64,000 nucleotides of DNA, from assembly GCF_008087625.1 (NCBI RefSeq), contig NZ_CP042997.1, positions 4,774,001-4,838,000 of the forward strand. Direction: 5' to 3'. A program made the translations under genes and the position numbers. Below are positions 55,818 to 64,000 of the stretch, one piece after another. Under the pieces are notes generated by a model. It saw only the letters and a list, made by a program, of their open reading frames with translations, was not told where the DNA came from and ran no database searches. This DNA comes from Aquisphaera giovannonii. GTDB lineage: Bacteria; Planctomycetota; Planctomycetia; Isosphaerales; Isosphaeraceae. Every line of letters starts with the position of its first letter. The stretch's first letter is position 1.

Positions 55818-58019
55818 ATGATGCGACCCGCGATCCTCGGATTAGTCATGATCGTCGGGGCGGGTTGCCCGGCTCGGGAGGCGGGGGCGGCGGGGCCGGC
55901 GGCCCCGGTCACCTTCGAGCGCCACGTCGAGCCGATCCTGACCCGCGCCGGGTGCAATTCCGGGCCCTGCCACGGGAAGGCGAGCGGGCAGAACGGGTTC
56001 AAGCTGTCGCTCCAGGGCTTCGACCCCGCGTTCGACCACGTCGCGCTGACGCGGGAGGCGGGGGGCCGGCGGATCCTCCGCTCCACCCCCGAGGGGAGCC
56101 TGCTCCTCCGCAAGGCGACGGCGGAGCTGCCGCACGGCGGGGGCCGGCGGCTCGAGCCCGGCGGGCCCTTCTACGAGACGATCCGCCGCTGGATCGCCGA
56201 GGGGAGTCCCCGGACCCCGCCCGAGGCCCCGAAGCTGGCCCGGATCGGCGTCGAGCCGGGCGAGCGGGCCCTCAAGCCCGGGGAATCGTTCGACCTCCGG
56301 GTGATCGCCCGCTACTCCGACGGGTCGGCCGAGGACGTGACCCGGCTGGCGACCTTCGCGTCGAGCGAGGCGACGGCCGTCGCGGTCGAGCCCGGGGGGC
56401 GGGTCAGGGCGGGCAAGCTCGCCGGCGAGGCGACGATCTCGGCGCGGTACGAGGGGCTGTTCGCCAACTGCGACGTCGCGATCCCCCTGGCCGGCGAGGT
56501 CCCCGCGGCCGAGTACGAGGCGTTCCCCCGCTCGAACTTCATCGACGACCTCGTCCTGGCCAAGTGGAAGAAGCTCGGCCTGACGCCCTCGGCCCTCGCG
56601 GGCGACGCCACGTTCCTGAGGCGGGCCCACCTCGACGTCATCGGCCGGCTGCCGACGCCCGACGAGGCCCGCGCGTTCCTCAGCGACCCGTCCCCGGACA
56701 GGCGGGCCCGGCTCGTCGACGGGCTCCTCGAGCGCCCGGAGTACGCCGACCACTGGGCGACGAAGTGGATGGACCTGCTCCGGCCCAACCCCTACCGGGT
56801 GGGGATCAAGGCGGTCTTCAACCTGGACGGCTGGATCCGGGACGCCTTCCGGAAGAACCTCCCGTACGACGAGTTCGTCCGGCGGATCGTCACCGCCCAG
56901 GGGAGCTCCTTCGAACAGGGCCCCGGCACGATCTTCCGCGACCGTCGCGAGCCGATCGAGATCGCGCCGGTGGTCAGCCAGCTCTTCCTGGGCATCCGCC
57001 TGGAATGCGCCAAGTGCCACCACCACCCGTTCGAGTCGTGGGGCCAGGAGCAGTTCTACGAGTTCGCGGCCTTCTTCACCCGCGTGGGCCGGAAGGGGAC
57101 GGGGCTCTCGCCGCCGATCTCCGGGAGCGAGGAGATCGTCTTCACCGCGAAGTCGGGGGAGATCCGGCACCCGCTGACGAACGCGGTCCTTCCCCCGAAA
57201 CCCCTCTTCGGCGAGGCGAAGGTCCCCGACGACCCCGAGGCGGACCCGCGCGAGGCGCTCGCCCGCTGGATGACCGCGCCCGGCAATCGCTACTTCGCCC
57301 GGGTGATGGCCAACCGCGTCTGGGGCGACCTGATGGGGGTCGGGATCGTGGACCCCGTGGACGACATCCGGGCGACGAACCCGCCCAGCAACGGCCCGCT
57401 GCTCGACGCCCTGGCGGACGACTTCCGCGACCACGGGTACGACCTGAAGCACCTGATCCGGACGATCATGGCCTCGACCGTGTACCGGCTCTCGTCGGAG
57501 CCCAACGCGAGGAACGTCGCCGACCTCCGGAACTACTCGCGACACTACCGGCAGCGGCTCCGGGCGGAGACGCTCCTGGACGCGGTCGCCGACGTGACCG
57601 GCGTCCCCGACTCGTTCGCCGCCTCGCCGCCGCGCAGCCGGGCGACGGCGACGTGGACCAACCGCATCCCGTCCCTCTTCCTCGACACGTTCGGCCGGCC
57701 GGATCCGAACCAGGATCCCCCCTGCGAGCGGACGAGCGACACGGCGGTCGTCCAGGCCCTCCACCTCATGAACGCGCCGGGCGTCCACGAGAAGCTGACA
57801 TCCGACGAGGGCCGCGTCGCGGCGCTGGCCAAGGGCAAGGCGACGCCGCGTGAGGTCGTCGAGGAGGCCTACCTCCTCGCCTACGGCCGACGCCCCGACA
57901 AGGAGGAGGCCGACATCGCCGAGGGCCTCTTCCGCGAGCCGGGCAAGCCCCGCCGCGCCGCCGTCGAGGACCTCTTCTGGGCGCTGATGAACTCCCCCGA
58001 ATTCGTGTTCAAGGATTGA
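55818..58019 (+). CDS. DUF1549/DUF1553 (PSCyt2/PSD1) exported protein (cassette 2)
   Basis: A 733-residue protein. ATG 55818 (or the adjacent 55821) follows AAGGGA. A signal peptide (PAILGLVMIVGAGCPAREAGA) precedes a cytochrome-like segment (VEPILTRAGCNSGPCHGKAS), an Ig-like domain (DLRVIARYSDGSAEDVTRLA), DUF1549 (FLRRAHLDVIGRLPTPDEAR) with CAKCHHHPFESW, and DUF1553 (NRYFARVMANRVWGDLMGVG). It is a paralogue of the protein at 37362 but lacks that protein's first Ig-like domain. The DUF1501 gene follows, as is usual, with only repeat A between. Confidence 0.9.
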   Translation: MMRPAILGLVMIVGAGCPAREAGAAGPAAPVTFERHVEPILTRAGCNSGPCHGKASGQNGFKLSLQGFDPAFDHVALTREAGGRRILRSTPEGSLLLRKATAELPHGGGRRLEPGGPFYETIRRWIAEGSPRTPPEAPKLARIGVEPGERALKPGESFDLRVIARYSDGSAEDVTRLATFASSEATAVAVEPGGRVRAGKLAGEATISARYEGLFANCDVAIPLAGEVPAAEYEAFPRSNFIDDLVLAKWKKLGLTPSALAGDATFLRRAHLDVIGRLPTPDEARAFLSDPSPDRRARLVDGLLERPEYADHWATKWMDLLRPNPYRVGIKAVFNLDGWIRDAFRKNLPYDEFVRRIVTAQGSSFEQGPGTIFRDRREPIEIAPVVSQLFLGIRLECAKCHHHPFESWGQEQFYEFAAFFTRVGRKGTGLSPPISGSEEIVFTAKSGEIRHPLTNAVLPPKPLFGEAKVPDDPEADPREALARWMTAPGNRYFARVMANRVWGDLMGVGIVDPVDDIRATNPPSNGPLLDALADDFRDHGYDLKHLIRTIMASTVYRLSSEPNARNVADLRNYSRHYRQRLRAETLLDAVADVTGVPDSFAASPPRSRATATWTNRIPSLFLDTFGRPDPNQDPPCERTSDTAVVQALHLMNAPGVHEKLTSDEGRVAALAKGKATPREVVEEAYLLAYGRRPDKEEADIAEGLFREPGKPRRAAVEDLFWALMNSPEFVFKD

Positions 58020-58069
58020 GAGTCCATCCCATGAGCTGAGACATAGAGACGTCCCTCCCGATGGAGACG

Positions 58070-58182
58070 AATCCGGCTCTCCCCTTACCAAGGGGGAGTT
58101 GGAGGGGGTGTATGGCCCAGGCCGAGGCGATCGAAATCACCCCCCTGTATCCCCCCTTGGTAAGGGGGGAACGAATCCGCTC
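58070..58182. repeat. Palindromic intergenic repeat, family A, copy 3 (reverse orientation)
   Basis: CTCCCCTTACCAAGGGGGAG at about 58079 and CCCCCCTTGGTAAGGGGGGA at about 58152 bound a centre with GGCGATCGAAATCACC. Relative to copies 1 and 2 the element is inverted. It lies in the 283-bp gap between the two cassette genes. Confidence 0.75.
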
Positions 58183-58302
58183 TCCGCGGCCGAGGGCTGT
58201 CAGAGCGAGTCCGGGCCACGCGGCGCCGGGCTCATGGGACAGGCACTGAGCCGCGGGCCGGCCCGCGAGACCCTCCCCCCCACCCCCGCTTGGGCGACGA
58301 CC

Positions 58303-59625
58303 ATGGCCACCCCCCGGAACTGCGAATCCTCGATGACCCGCCGCGACTGCCTCCGGCTCGGCCTGGGTGCGCTGATGGGGGGCGGCCTCGTCGAGTCCCT
58401 CCGGGCCCGCGGGCTGGCCGCCGCGCCGGGCTCGCGGCCCTCGAGCTGCATCCTGGTCTGGATGGACGGCGGGCCCAGCCACTACGAGACCTTCGACCCC
58501 AAGCCCGACGCCCCCGCCGAGATCCGCGGCGAGTTCCGCCCCATCGAGACCTCGGTCCCCGGCATCCGCTTCGCGCAGCCGATGACGCGGCTCGCGGCGA
58601 TCGCCGACAAGCTGGCCATCATCCGGTCGATCCGGCACGACCAGGGGAACCACGGGGCGGGCAATCACTACATGATCACGGGTGCTCCGCCCAGGATCCC
58701 CGTCGGCTGCGGCGCGTTCGTGAGCTTCCACCCGAGCATGGGGGCGGTGACCGCCCACGAGCGCGGGGCGTCCGGCGGGCTGCCGCCGTACTTCTCGATG
58801 CCCAGCATGACCCGTTCCGGCGGGCCGAACTTCCTGGGGGCGAAGTACGCCCCGTTCGTCGTCCCCGACGACCCGAACTCGTCGCGGTTCCGCGTCCGCG
58901 ACGTCGCCCCGCCGGGGGGCCTGGAGGTTGCCCGCGTGGAAGACCGCCGCGGACTCCGCGAGCGGCTCGACCGGTTCCGCCGCTTCGCCGACAGGGCGAC
59001 CGGCGACCCGGCCCTCGCCCTCGACGAGTACTACCACCAGGGCTACGAGCTGATGGCCTCCCCCATGGCCCAGCGCGCGTTCGACATCTCCCAGGAGGAC
59101 CCCCGCGTCCGCGACATGTACGGCCGCCACTCCTTCGGCCAGCGCTGCCTGCTCGCCCGCCGGCTCGTCGAGGCCGGCGTCCCCTTCATCACGCTCAACG
59201 AGGGGGGCTGGGACCACCACGTCTCCCTCTTCGACGGCTTCCGCAAGCGCATGCCCCGGTTCGAAGGCGCGGTCGCCGCGCTCATCCAGGACCTCGACCG
59301 TCGCGGCCTGCTGGAGTCCACGCTGGTCGTCGTGCTCGGCGAGTTCGGGCGGACGCCGAAGATCAACAAGGACGCCGGCCGCGACCACTGGTCGAACGCC
59401 ATGTCGGTCCTGATGGCCGGCTGCGGCACGCCCGGCGGCCAGGTCGTCGGCGCGACCGACGCCCAGGGCTATGCCGCCAGCGATCGCATCCTCTCGCCGG
59501 AGAACTTCGTGGCCACGATCTACGCGAAGCTCGGCATCGACCCGGGCAAGATCCTCTACACCCCCAGCGGCCGCCCCACCTTCCTCGTCTCCGACCCCAC
59601 CCCGATCCGCGAGCTGATGGGATGA
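58303..59625 (+). CDS. DUF1501 family exported protein (cassette 2)
   Basis: A 440-residue protein. I chose ATG 58303 because residues upstream are encoded by repeat A; the twin-arginine motif MTRRDCLRLGLGALMGGGL follows shortly after. Body motifs match the family: CILVWMDGGPSHYETFDPKP, KLAIIRSIRHDQGNHGAGNH, RHSFGQRCLLARRLVEAGVP, LVVVLGEFGRTPKINKDAGR and DHWSNAMSVL. Histidine and aspartate positions suggest a metal-binding sulfatase-like fold. It is paralogous to the DUF1501 protein at 34474. Confidence 0.9.
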   Translation: MATPRNCESSMTRRDCLRLGLGALMGGGLVESLRARGLAAAPGSRPSSCILVWMDGGPSHYETFDPKPDAPAEIRGEFRPIETSVPGIRFAQPMTRLAAIADKLAIIRSIRHDQGNHGAGNHYMITGAPPRIPVGCGAFVSFHPSMGAVTAHERGASGGLPPYFSMPSMTRSGGPNFLGAKYAPFVVPDDPNSSRFRVRDVAPPGGLEVARVEDRRGLRERLDRFRRFADRATGDPALALDEYYHQGYELMASPMAQRAFDISQEDPRVRDMYGRHSFGQRCLLARRLVEAGVPFITLNEGGWDHHVSLFDGFRKRMPRFEGAVAALIQDLDRRGLLESTLVVVLGEFGRTPKINKDAGRDHWSNAMSVLMAGCGTPGGQVVGATDAQGYAASDRILSPENFVATIYAKLGIDPGKILYTPSGRPTFLVSDPTPIRELMG

Positions 59626-59792
59626 GGGCCTGTTCCGGCCGCAGGGCACGCCGGGGCTTGGACTCCCTCCAGCTCCCGGTTGGTGGCGGCTCCGCTTCTT
59701 CGCTCACCAAGGCCGTGCTTCACCCAAGAGTTAATCCCCACCGCGACCCCTTGAGACCTCCCTGAACCAAGGGCGCGAGCGTAATAGACTAT

Positions 59793-59958
59793 CCCTCTCC
59801 CGCTCGGCGGGAGAGGGTTGGGGTGAGGGTCTTCGATCGCCCTTGCCTCCGCAGAAGGCCTTCGACCCCGAAGTTCGCCAGATCGCAAGAGCAGGTGACC
59901 CTCCGGTGGAGGCCCGCTCCGCCCTCACCCCAACCCTCTCCCGCCGAGCGGGAGAGGG
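59793..59958. repeat. Palindromic intergenic repeat, family B, copy 2 (uninterrupted)
   Basis: The left arm CCCTCTCCCGCTCGGCGGGA... (59793-59829) is complementary to the right arm ending CCGCCGAGCGGGAGAGGG (59922-59958). It shows what the IS110 target at 36066 looked like before insertion. The centre is unrelated to that of copy 1. Confidence 0.8.
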
Positions 59959-60037
59959 AGATATTCTCTCGCGGTTCGGGGTTCAGGGTACAGCCTGACC
60001 GCCCCGGCTGGGGCGCCGACTCGCGGGTGGAGCAAAT

Positions 60038-60131
60038 CGTACGAACAGGGGATACGGGGGTGGTCTTCGACCGCGCCGGCCGGCCCAATACACCCCCTCT
60101 GACTCCCCCTTGGTAAAGGGGAGGACCGGAC
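60038..60131. repeat. Palindromic intergenic repeat, family A, copy 4
   Basis: The right arm CTCCCCCTTGGTAAAGGGGA is well kept, while the left arm (TACGAACAGGGGATACGGGG) has decayed. The centre retains GGCCCAATACACCCCCTCTG, shared with copy 2. With B copy 2 it fills the 548-bp gap 59626-60173, which has no gene. Confidence 0.7.
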
Positions 60132-60173
60132 TCGCCTCCCGTGCTCGAAGGAGGCTGCCAGGAGGCTTGCCCG

Positions 60174-61838
60174 ATGAGACACACCCTGAGGTTCCCTCGC
60201 CTAGCCGCCTCGCTGCTCGCCATCGCCCTGCTCGTCGCGTCCGGCGGCCCGTCGACGGCCAAGCCGCCGACCCTCTCCGCCCTCTTCCCGCCCGGCGCCG
60301 AGCGGGGCCAATCCCTCTCGGTGAAGGCGTCCGGGACCTTCGACCACTGGCCGGTGAAATGTTGGGTCGACGGGGACGGCCTCTCGGTCGAGCCCGCGAA
60401 GGAGAAGGGCGTGCTGTCGGTCGTCGTCGCGGCCGACGCCATGCCCGGCGTGCGGTGGATTCGCATCTACGACCGGGACGGGGCGACGGGCCTCCGCCCC
60501 TTCGTCGTGGGCCCTCTGCCGGAGATCGCGGAGGCGGAGCCGAACGACGACCCGCGCACGCCCCAGCGGATCGGGGCGGCCCGCGTCACCGTCAACGGCC
60601 GCCTCGCGAAGAAGGGGGACGTGGACGGCTTCGCGGTCGAGCTCAAGGCGGGCGCCGTGCTCGTCGCCGACGTCGAGGCCAACCGCCGCCTCGGCTCGCC
60701 AATGGACGGCGTGCTCCAGGTCGCCTCGGCCGACGGATTCGTCCTCGAGCAGGACGACGACGCCGGCGGGCTCGACCCCCGGATCGTCTTCCGGGCGCCC
60801 GCGGACGGATCCTACCTCGTCCGCCTCTTCGCCTTCCCGGCGACCCCGGGTAGCGACATCCAGTTCGCCGGGGGCAGCGACTACATCTACCGGCTCACCC
60901 TCACGACCGGCGGCTTCCTCGATCACGCCTTCCCGCTCGCCGTCCCGCCCGGCGGGCCGTCGAAGGTCTCCGCCGTCGGGCCGAACGTGCCCGGCTCCGG
61001 CCCCGACTCCGCCCTCGACATCCCGCCCGGCGACCGGCCCGAGCGGCTCACCCTGTCCCACCCCCGCCTGGCGGGGAGCGTCCAGGTCCGCCGGGTCCCC
61101 GGCGCGGTCGCGGTGGAGGTGGAGCCCGACGGGATCGACAAGGCCCAGCCGCTCGCCGACCTCGCGTCGGTCAGCGGCCGGATCGACCCGCCCGGGGACC
61201 GCGACGCCTATCGGATCGCCCTGAAGAAGGGGGAGACTCGCGTCTTCCGGCTGGAATCGCGCGCGTTCGGCCTGCCGCTCGACGCGGTCATGGCGGTTTT
61301 CGACGCCGGGGGCAAGCCCCTGGCCGAGACCGATGACGTCGGAGAGTCCAGGGATCCGGAGCTCCGGTTCACCCCCGCGGCGGACGGCGACTTCCGGGTC
61401 GTCGTCCGCGACCTCCACGGCCGGGGAGGGCCCCGATACGCCTACCTCCTGGGCGTGATCAGCCCCGAGCCCGACTTCGGCCTCTCGCTCGCGGCCGACC
61501 TGTTCGAGCTGCCGCCCGGGAAGCCCGCCAAGGTCGCCGTCACGATCGACCGCCATGAGGGATTCGCCGGCGAGGTCGAGCTGCACGCCGAGGGCCTCCC
61601 CGCCGGCGTCACATCCACGACCGCCGTGTCCCGCCCCGGCGACGCCTCCGCGAAGGCGGTGACGCTGGAACTCCAGGGCTCTGCCACCGCCCCGCCCGGC
61701 CCCTTCCGGATCGTCGGCCGCGCCGTGCGCGGAGACCATCGCGAGCGGCCGGCCCGTGCCAGGATCGCGGGCTTCGAGGCCGAGACGGACCGCCCCTGGC
61801 TCAGCGTCCTCCCCGCCCCCGCGCCGGCGAAGCCCTGA
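60174..61838 (+). CDS. Exported PPC-domain protein (cassette 2)
   Basis: A 554-residue protein; ATG 60174 follows GGAGG. A signal peptide (RLAASLLAIALLVASGGPS) precedes an N-terminal beta domain (LSALFPPGAERGQSLSVKAS). Two PPC domains follow: EIAEAEPNDDPRTPQRIGA with DVDGFAVELKAG, and VSGRIDPPGDRDAYRIALKK with DGDFRVVVRDLHGRGGPRYA. A terminal beta-rich region has FELPPGKPAKVAVTIDRHEG. It parallels the PPC part of the 41798 protein, so cassette 2 has the same three components as cassette 1 without the cytochrome and WD40 parts. Confidence 0.85.
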   Translation: MRHTLRFPRLAASLLAIALLVASGGPSTAKPPTLSALFPPGAERGQSLSVKASGTFDHWPVKCWVDGDGLSVEPAKEKGVLSVVVAADAMPGVRWIRIYDRDGATGLRPFVVGPLPEIAEAEPNDDPRTPQRIGAARVTVNGRLAKKGDVDGFAVELKAGAVLVADVEANRRLGSPMDGVLQVASADGFVLEQDDDAGGLDPRIVFRAPADGSYLVRLFAFPATPGSDIQFAGGSDYIYRLTLTTGGFLDHAFPLAVPPGGPSKVSAVGPNVPGSGPDSALDIPPGDRPERLTLSHPRLAGSVQVRRVPGAVAVEVEPDGIDKAQPLADLASVSGRIDPPGDRDAYRIALKKGETRVFRLESRAFGLPLDAVMAVFDAGGKPLAETDDVGESRDPELRFTPAADGDFRVVVRDLHGRGGPRYAYLLGVISPEPDFGLSLAADLFELPPGKPAKVAVTIDRHEGFAGEVELHAEGLPAGVTSTTAVSRPGDASAKAVTLELQGSATAPPGPFRIVGRAVRGDHRERPARARIAGFEAETDRPWLSVLPAPAPAKP

Positions 61839-61945
61839 GCACGCGCCCCGATCCAACGGGCCCGCCCCGTCGTTGGTCAGGCACGCTCCCTCGGGAGGCA
61901 GACGGACACGCAGACACGCCGGCTTGCAGGAGCCGACGGTCGCGG

Positions 61946-61973
61946 TTGGCATGCCGGGAATTCCGTGTATACT
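61946..61973 (+). promoter_or_regulatory. Strong sigma-70-like promoter, leaderless transcript predicted
   Basis: TTGGCA (61946-61951) and TATACT (61968-61973) are separated by 16 bp. Transcription would begin about 7 nt past the -10 box, at or next to the ATG at 61981, so the mRNA should have essentially no 5' leader. It is the best -35/-10 match seen beside a chromosomal gene in the window. Confidence 0.6.
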
Positions 61974-61980
61974 CCGCGGC

Positions 61981-62646
61981 ATGACCGTCGACCAGATCCT
62001 CGGACAGCTCGAGTCCCTCGGCGACGACGCCCGGCGTGCGCACAACGCGAGGGCCGGCGCGCCGGGCAACCAGTTCGGCGTGAAGCTCGGCGACATCCGT
62101 ACGCTGGCCAAGACGATCAAGGCAGATCGCGAGCTCGCTCTGGAGCTCTGGGAGACCGGCAACGTCGAGGCGCAGCTCCTCGCCACGCTCTTGATCAAGC
62201 CGAAGTCGCTCTCCGCGGACGAGCTCGACGCCTTGACTCGCTCCACCACCTGTTCGCAGGTGGCGGACTGGCTGAACGCCTACGTCGTCGCGCAGCATCC
62301 CGCGAAGGACTCTCTGCGAGAGGCGTGGATGAAGGCGGAGGACCGCTGGGCCGCCCGCGCCGGCTGGAACCTCACCGCCAGCCGCGTGAACAAGGGCCTC
62401 GACGGCCTCGACCTGCCGGCCCTCCTCGATCGGATCGAGCGGGAGATGCCGGGGGCGATGCCCGAGGTGCAGTGGACGATGAACAACACGCTCGCCGCCA
62501 TCGGCATCCACCACCCCGAGCACCGCGATCGCGTGATCGCGATGGGCGAGGCGATCGGCCTGTACCGCGACTGGCCGGTATCGAAGGGCTGCACGCCCCC
62601 GTACGTGCCGGTCTGGGTGGAAGCCATGGTGAAGCGTCAACGCTGA
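61981..62646 (+). CDS. DNA alkylation repair enzyme (AlkD family, HEAT-like fold)
   Basis: A 221-residue protein; ATG 61981 is supported by a promoter that would make the transcript leaderless. The family pattern is present: NQFGVKLGDIRTLAKTIK near residue 30, ELALELWETGNVEAQLLATL, then QVADWLNAYVVAQHP and AEDRWAARAGWNLTASRV, and MNNTLAAIGIHHPEHRDRVI. AlkD proteins are glycosylases that remove bulky or N-alkylated bases, usually N3- and N7-alkylpurines. The following DoxX-like gene starts 12 nt after its stop, so the two are co-transcribed. Confidence 0.88.
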   Translation: MTVDQILGQLESLGDDARRAHNARAGAPGNQFGVKLGDIRTLAKTIKADRELALELWETGNVEAQLLATLLIKPKSLSADELDALTRSTTCSQVADWLNAYVVAQHPAKDSLREAWMKAEDRWAARAGWNLTASRVNKGLDGLDLPALLDRIEREMPGAMPEVQWTMNNTLAAIGIHHPEHRDRVIAMGEAIGLYRDWPVSKGCTPPYVPVWVEAMVKRQR

Positions 62647-62658
62647 GGGAGGACGAAG

Positions 62659-63045
62659 ATGACGACGGATCCGGTCCCCAAGTGGCAGCGCATCACCGGC
62701 TGGGTGCTCTCCGGCCTCCTCGCGTTCGTGTTCCTGCCCAGCGCGTTCTTCAAGATCGCCCAGCCCGCGGGCTTCCTCGACGAGTGGTCCAAGACCTACC
62801 CGGCCGCCTCCGCCTTGCCCCTCGGGGTCATCGAACTGACGCTGTTCGTCCTCTACCTGATCCCGATGACCCGCTACGTCGGCGGCCTCCTCATGCTCGC
62901 CTACCTCGGCGGCGCGGTGGCGACCCACGTCCACGCCAACGACGGCATGTTCTTCGTGCCGGTGATCGTCGGCGTCGTCGCGTGGATCGGCCTGTACCTC
63001 CGCGACCGCAAGCTCCGCGCCCTCGTCCCCGTCGTGTCCGGGTGA
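62659..63045 (+). CDS. DoxX-like membrane protein
   Basis: A 128-residue protein, ATG 62659, with GGGAGGA in the 12-nt gap after the AlkD gene. Four membrane helices are visible: ITGWVLSGLLAFVFLPSAFF, ASALPLGVIELTLFVLYLIP, YVGGLLMLAYLGGAVATHV and FVPVIVGVVAWIGLYL. The first helix carries the SAFFKI segment typical of DoxX-like proteins. It probably sits in the inner membrane in a redox or detoxification role; the substrate is unknown. A YCII remnant follows in frame. Confidence 0.85.
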   Translation: MTTDPVPKWQRITGWVLSGLLAFVFLPSAFFKIAQPAGFLDEWSKTYPAASALPLGVIELTLFVLYLIPMTRYVGGLLMLAYLGGAVATHVHANDGMFFVPVIVGVVAWIGLYLRDRKLRALVPVVSG

Positions 63046-63183
63046 GCCAAGGAGGTCCTCGGCGGCTACGCCCTCTTCAACGCCGCGGGCCGGGAGGACG
63101 CCGCAGAACACGCGCGGCGCCTCCTCGACCATGCCGGCCGGGGGGCCCGGGAGACGGTCCGGCTTCACGAGAGGCCGGCCGGG
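63046..63183 (+). pseudogene. Probable C-terminal remnant of a YCII-related (DGPF) protein
   Basis: Directly after the DoxX stop, the same frame reads AKEVLGGYALFNAAGRED and AAEHARRLLDHAGRGA, then VRLHERP. This matches the last strand-helix-strand of YCII-related proteins (a GGY/F strand, a DEA-like helix and a final E-x-R-P strand). No start codon or N-terminal half is present. YCII-like genes often occur beside DoxX genes. The remaining sequence to 63274 is the leader of the next gene. Confidence 0.4.
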
Positions 63184-63274
63184 GTGCACAATCATCTCCC
63201 GACACCCGAGTCCCGGGGGGTTCCTCCGCGGCTTGCCGAGTCGCGCCGGGTGGCCGTTCTCGAAGGACACGACC

Positions 63275-64000
63275 GTGCGTCGATTCCCTTTGCGGTTCAC
63301 GGTGCGGCGACTGATGGCGGCGGTCGCGGTCGCGGCCGTGGTGATGGCGGCCTGGGCGATTTACTTCGACCCGGTCCGCCGGTGGCAATGGGCGGTCACC
63401 GATGACCAGGACGGCCCGGGGCGCTGGGAGGCCCTTCGCGAGGTTGGCCGCGGACGGATCGACAAGGCGACGGCCCTCGCCGTGCTGACGCACGCCCTCG
63501 GCTCGTCGAGCTATCGCGTCCGCGAGACGGCCGTCGCGGGCCTCGGCCAGCTCGGCCCCGCGGCGCGGCCCTCCGCGTCGGCGCTGATCGCGGTGCTGGC
63601 CGACCCGGAGCCGGTGATCCGGGCCCGCGCCGCGTCGGAGCTGATCCAGGTCCTGCCGCCCGGCGACCCCGGGCGCGACGAGGCCCTGCCCGAGCTCAGG
63701 CGATTGCTGGGCGACCCGTCCCCCCAGGTCCGCCTGAAGGCCGCCGGGACGCTCGCGGAGTTCGGCCACGGGCTCGACGGCCTGCCGATCCTCATCGATG
63801 TCCTGAAACGCCCGGAATACCTCGCGCGGGCCGAGGCCCTCTGGGCCATCGGCGTCATCGGGCCGTCGGCGGCCCCCGAGGCGCTGCCCGCGGTGAAGCA
63901 GCTCGAATCGGAGGTCGGGACGGCCGTCGCCCCCGACATGTCCCGCTTCCTGCGCGCCTACGCCCCCCAGGCCCGTTACCTCCTCGGAGACCGCGCCGGG
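63275..64000 (+). CDS. HEAT-repeat protein with N-terminal membrane anchor (cut by window edge)
   Basis: 242 residues are visible. GTG 63275 has GAAGGA 8 nt upstream. A basic start (RRFPLRFTVRRL) and a membrane helix (MAAVAVAAVVMAAWAIYF) anchor it. HEAT-like repeats follow: YRVRETAVAGLGQLGPAARP, VIRARAASELIQVL, PQVRLKAAGTLAEFGHGLDG and YLARAEALWAIGVIGPSAAP. It is probably a protein-interaction scaffold facing the periplasm. The C-terminus lies outside the window. Confidence 0.8.
   Translation, partial: MRRFPLRFTVRRLMAAVAVAAVVMAAWAIYFDPVRRWQWAVTDDQDGPGRWEALREVGRGRIDKATALAVLTHALGSSSYRVRETAVAGLGQLGPAARPSASALIAVLADPEPVIRARAASELIQVLPPGDPGRDEALPELRRLLGDPSPQVRLKAAGTLAEFGHGLDGLPILIDVLKRPEYLARAEALWAIGVIGPSAAPEALPAVKQLESEVGTAVAPDMSRFLRAYAPQARYLLGDRAG

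Noticed and set aside
55842-58091. 749-codon antisense ORF
   Set aside because: It is the shadow of the cassette 2 DUF1549/1553 gene.
59643-59770. Sequence after the DUF1501 gene suspected to be an IS remnant
   Set aside because: No transposase fragment or inverted ends could be found.
60201-62249. 682-codon antisense ORF
   Set aside because: It is the shadow of the PPC gene and of the start of the AlkD gene.

Overview
This window comes from a high-GC (about 70%) planctomycete chromosome, most likely of the Isosphaeraceae type. The evidence is the family content: DUF1501, DUF1549/DUF1553 and cytochrome-like PSCyt modules, PEP-CTERM proteins, an ECF sigma factor overlapping a Ser/Thr kinase gene, a giant surface protein with the N-terminal LEDRTML motif, Uma2 and DUF1569. 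High GC makes long antisense ORFs common, and most of them were rejected as shadows. I saw no rRNA, tRNA or CRISPR array.

Layout. 1-1075: a kinase (cut by the window edge) and its sigma factor, transcribed leftward. 1748-12780: a 3409-residue surface protein (about 18 PPC-like beta domains, 12 Calx-beta domains, terminal dockerin), then a PEP-CTERM protein that looks cohesin-like. 12781-13791: gene debris and a small palindromic element. 13792-17976: two secreted proteins; the second has an in-frame UGA followed by 48 more codons that still look coding. 18159-24067: a putative conflict or defence locus. It has an EAD1-like adaptor, an overlapping STAND-like gene that has lost its NTPase and carries a catalytically dead trypsin-like domain, and a convergent gene fusing an intact trypsin-like protease to an endonuclease I domain. 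24457-33939: a glycosyltransferase, a polysaccharide-lyase-like protein, a D-aminoacylase, a c-type cytochrome/beta-propeller protein, an S41-like protein without catalytic residues, and a SWIM-ligase-WGR protein.

34474-44605: a planctomycete cassette (DUF1501, then DUF1549/1553, then cytochrome-WD40-PPC) split by two insertion sequences. The first is an IS110-group element (36067-37271) whose 5' non-coding end folds into a candidate bridge RNA. Its guide segments match both the repeat it inserted into and its own ends. The second is an IS481-family element (40178-41462) with a 6-bp target duplication. Both sit in palindromic intergenic repeats. 44906-55442: small genes (antitoxin with a toxin stub, Uma2, small membrane protein), a secreted methyltransferase-like protein, an esterase, a second PEP-CTERM protein and a Ser-rich membrane protein. 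55818-61838: a second, paralogous cassette (DUF1549/1553, DUF1501, PPC protein). 61981-64000: AlkD-like and DoxX-like genes, a YCII remnant and the start of a HEAT-repeat protein.

At least five families of palindromic intergenic repeats (called A to E here) are scattered through the window; they appear to be insertion targets.
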